Source: Cyclobacteriaceae bacterium (GTDB lineage Bacteria > Bacteroidota > Bacteroidia > Cytophagales > Cyclobacteriaceae). From it: a stretch of 6,812 nucleotides of DNA. Where the stretch lies: NCBI GenBank assembly GCA_025363495.1, contig JANYDR010000640.1, forward strand, positions 1 to 6,812, read 5' to 3'. Every line of letters starts with the position of its first letter. The stretch's first letter is position 1. The position numbers were made by a program, and so were the translations under genes. Of this stretch, positions 5,919-6,812 are shown one piece after another. The notes below the pieces were generated by a model. That model was not told the DNA's origin, searched no databases, and saw nothing but the letters and a program-made list of their open reading frames with translations.

Positions 5919-6689
5919 TTAGCGCGGAGTGAAATAATAAACAAAACCGAGGCTTACTGAATTTTGATAAAATAAGGATTGAAAAGTGTTCGTCTGGGTT
6001 TTATTTCCCAAATCATCTTTCCCGTTCAACGTTTGATATCCAATAACACCGATGGCAATTTCTGTACTTAGCTTCTTTGTCATGAAGTAAGTTATTCCGG
6101 GACCAATGCCTACTCCAAAACCCGTTGTCTTATATTTATATTCAACAACATTATCATTTTTATCAAATTCATCAGAATTGAGTGTACCCACACTTGCTTG
6201 TATGGTCCCTTGAATAAAAATGTATGTTCCCTCATTTACGAGTTTATAATAACGCAAGGAAGGAGCTATTGTAAAATCAGCCCTACTCTCTTCCATGTTG
6301 TATAAAGTTCCATTGACTATTTGGGGTGTGGTATTGTCTGTACTCACATATCCTAAATTAATTAAAAATCCCCAGTGATCGGTTAACATTTTCCCTGCTG
6401 TGAAATTTCCTCCAAGTTTTATCTGACTGGTTTCCGTATCAATACCTCTCACTTTGTTTTTTGAGGTACTGGTCGTCGTAAAATTAAAATAAGAACCAAT
6501 GAGGTAGGTACCTTTTTTGATCACCCCATCATTTGGTTCTTCCGGCTTTGGACCTTCTGCATCTGAGACTTCAGCTTTGGGTAGTTGAGCAAAGACAGGC
6601 ATTCCTGTTAACAGTGAAAACATCAAAATCCAAAAAGGCAATTTGAGATTTTGGCAGTATACAGTAGATAGGCGGATAAGTATTTTCAT
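5919..6689 (-). CDS. Outer-membrane beta-barrel protein (porin-like)
   Basis: A 256-residue protein with an N-terminal export signal: a long basic lead, then FWILMFSLLTGMPVFAQ (about 19-35), cleaved near FAQ. A short proline- and acid-rich linker (DAEGPKPEEPNDG) follows. The rest is alternating-hydrophobic strands typical of small barrels: GTYLIGSYFNFTTTS, QIKLGGNFTAGKMLTDHWGFLINLGYVS, ADFTIAPSLRYYKL, TYIFIQGTIQASVGT, FGVGIGPGITYFMTKKLSTEIAIGVIGYQ, and a last strand SVSLGFVYYFTPR whose aromatic end resembles an assembly signal. The FGVGIGPGITYFMTKKLSTEIAIG part is characteristic of Bacteroidota outer-membrane beta-barrel (OMP_b-brl) proteins. ATG at 6687-6689 is chosen; ATG at codon 23 would remove most of the signal. 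Substrate or channel function cannot be told. It shares no operon with GH16, which converges on it. Confidence 0.85.
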   Translation of the reverse strand: MKILIRLSTVYCQNLKLPFWILMFSLLTGMPVFAQLPKAEVSDAEGPKPEEPNDGVIKKGTYLIGSYFNFTTTSTSKNKVRGIDTETSQIKLGGNFTAGKMLTDHWGFLINLGYVSTDNTTPQIVNGTLYNMEESRADFTIAPSLRYYKLVNEGTYIFIQGTIQASVGTLNSDEFDKNDNVVEYKYKTTGFGVGIGPGITYFMTKKLSTEIAIGVIGYQTLNGKDDLGNKTQTNTFQSLFYQNSVSLGFVYYFTPR

Positions 6690-6812
6690 TCTTCAAGATA
6701 GTTAAAAGAATTATTCCTCAACTCGGTAATTCTCTTAGGAATGCTATCATAAAAATTGACTGCTTTCAATAAACCGATTATCTTGTTGGATGACTTCAAG
6801 AAGACAATTTAT
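6690..6812 (-). other. Unassigned edge region; possible C-terminus of an upstream gene
   Basis: Two minus-strand frames are open here. One enters from the window edge and stops at TGA 6747-6749 (22 codons, ending NRFIESSQFL). The other runs 40 sense codons from a stop at 6809-6811 to a TGA at 6686-6688 that overlaps the barrel's ATG as ATGA. Neither is long enough to recognise, and neither starts with ATG. The barrel gene's promoter may lie here, but I see no clear TAnnTTTG box. Confidence 0.3.

Overview
The window looks like chromosomal DNA from a Bacteroidota bacterium, most likely a soil or freshwater Cytophagales/Chryseolinea-type organism (lineage inferred). The signs are A-rich leaders with almost no Shine-Dalgarno sequences, a TAnnTTTG-type promoter box, an ECF sigma/membrane anti-sigma pair, NGD-rich DUF4097 beta-repeat proteins, a secreted GH16 laminarinase-type enzyme and small outer-membrane barrels. 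There are no tRNA, rRNA, CRISPR or transposase genes.

Layout. (1) Positions 1-831, minus strand: the N-terminal 277 residues of a multi-pass membrane acyltransferase of the HGSNAT/DUF5009 family, starting at GTG and cut by the window edge. (2) 832-1134: a non-coding gap of about 300 bp with small inverted repeats. (3) 1135-1689, plus strand: a decayed lipoprotein gene with a beta-sandwich, carbohydrate-binding-like end; three -1 frameshifts and one nonsense codon separate its pieces. (4) A strong hairpin at 1703-1727 ends the operon that arrives from the right. (5) 1748 to about 4954, minus strand: a four-gene operon in the order ECF sigma factor, membrane anti-sigma-like protein with HEAT-like periplasmic helices, DUF4097 protein A, DUF4097 protein B. 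(6) 5104-5904, plus strand: a secreted GH16 beta-glucanase, divergent from the sigma operon. (7) 5919-6689, minus strand: an outer-membrane beta-barrel protein convergent with GH16. (8) 6690-6812: unassigned, possibly the end of an upstream minus-strand gene.

How the genes may work together. The sigma factor is probably held by the membrane-anchored anti-sigma protein. Two exported NGD-turn proteins are encoded directly downstream in the same transcription unit, so the cassette resembles an envelope-sensing regulon in which the DUF4097 proteins are either output (surface or periplasmic structures) or ligands for the anti-sigma's periplasmic domain. That link is inference from gene order. GH16 and the barrel are probably independent neighbours. 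The sigma cassette is the most interesting part of the window; I see no unequivocally new system.
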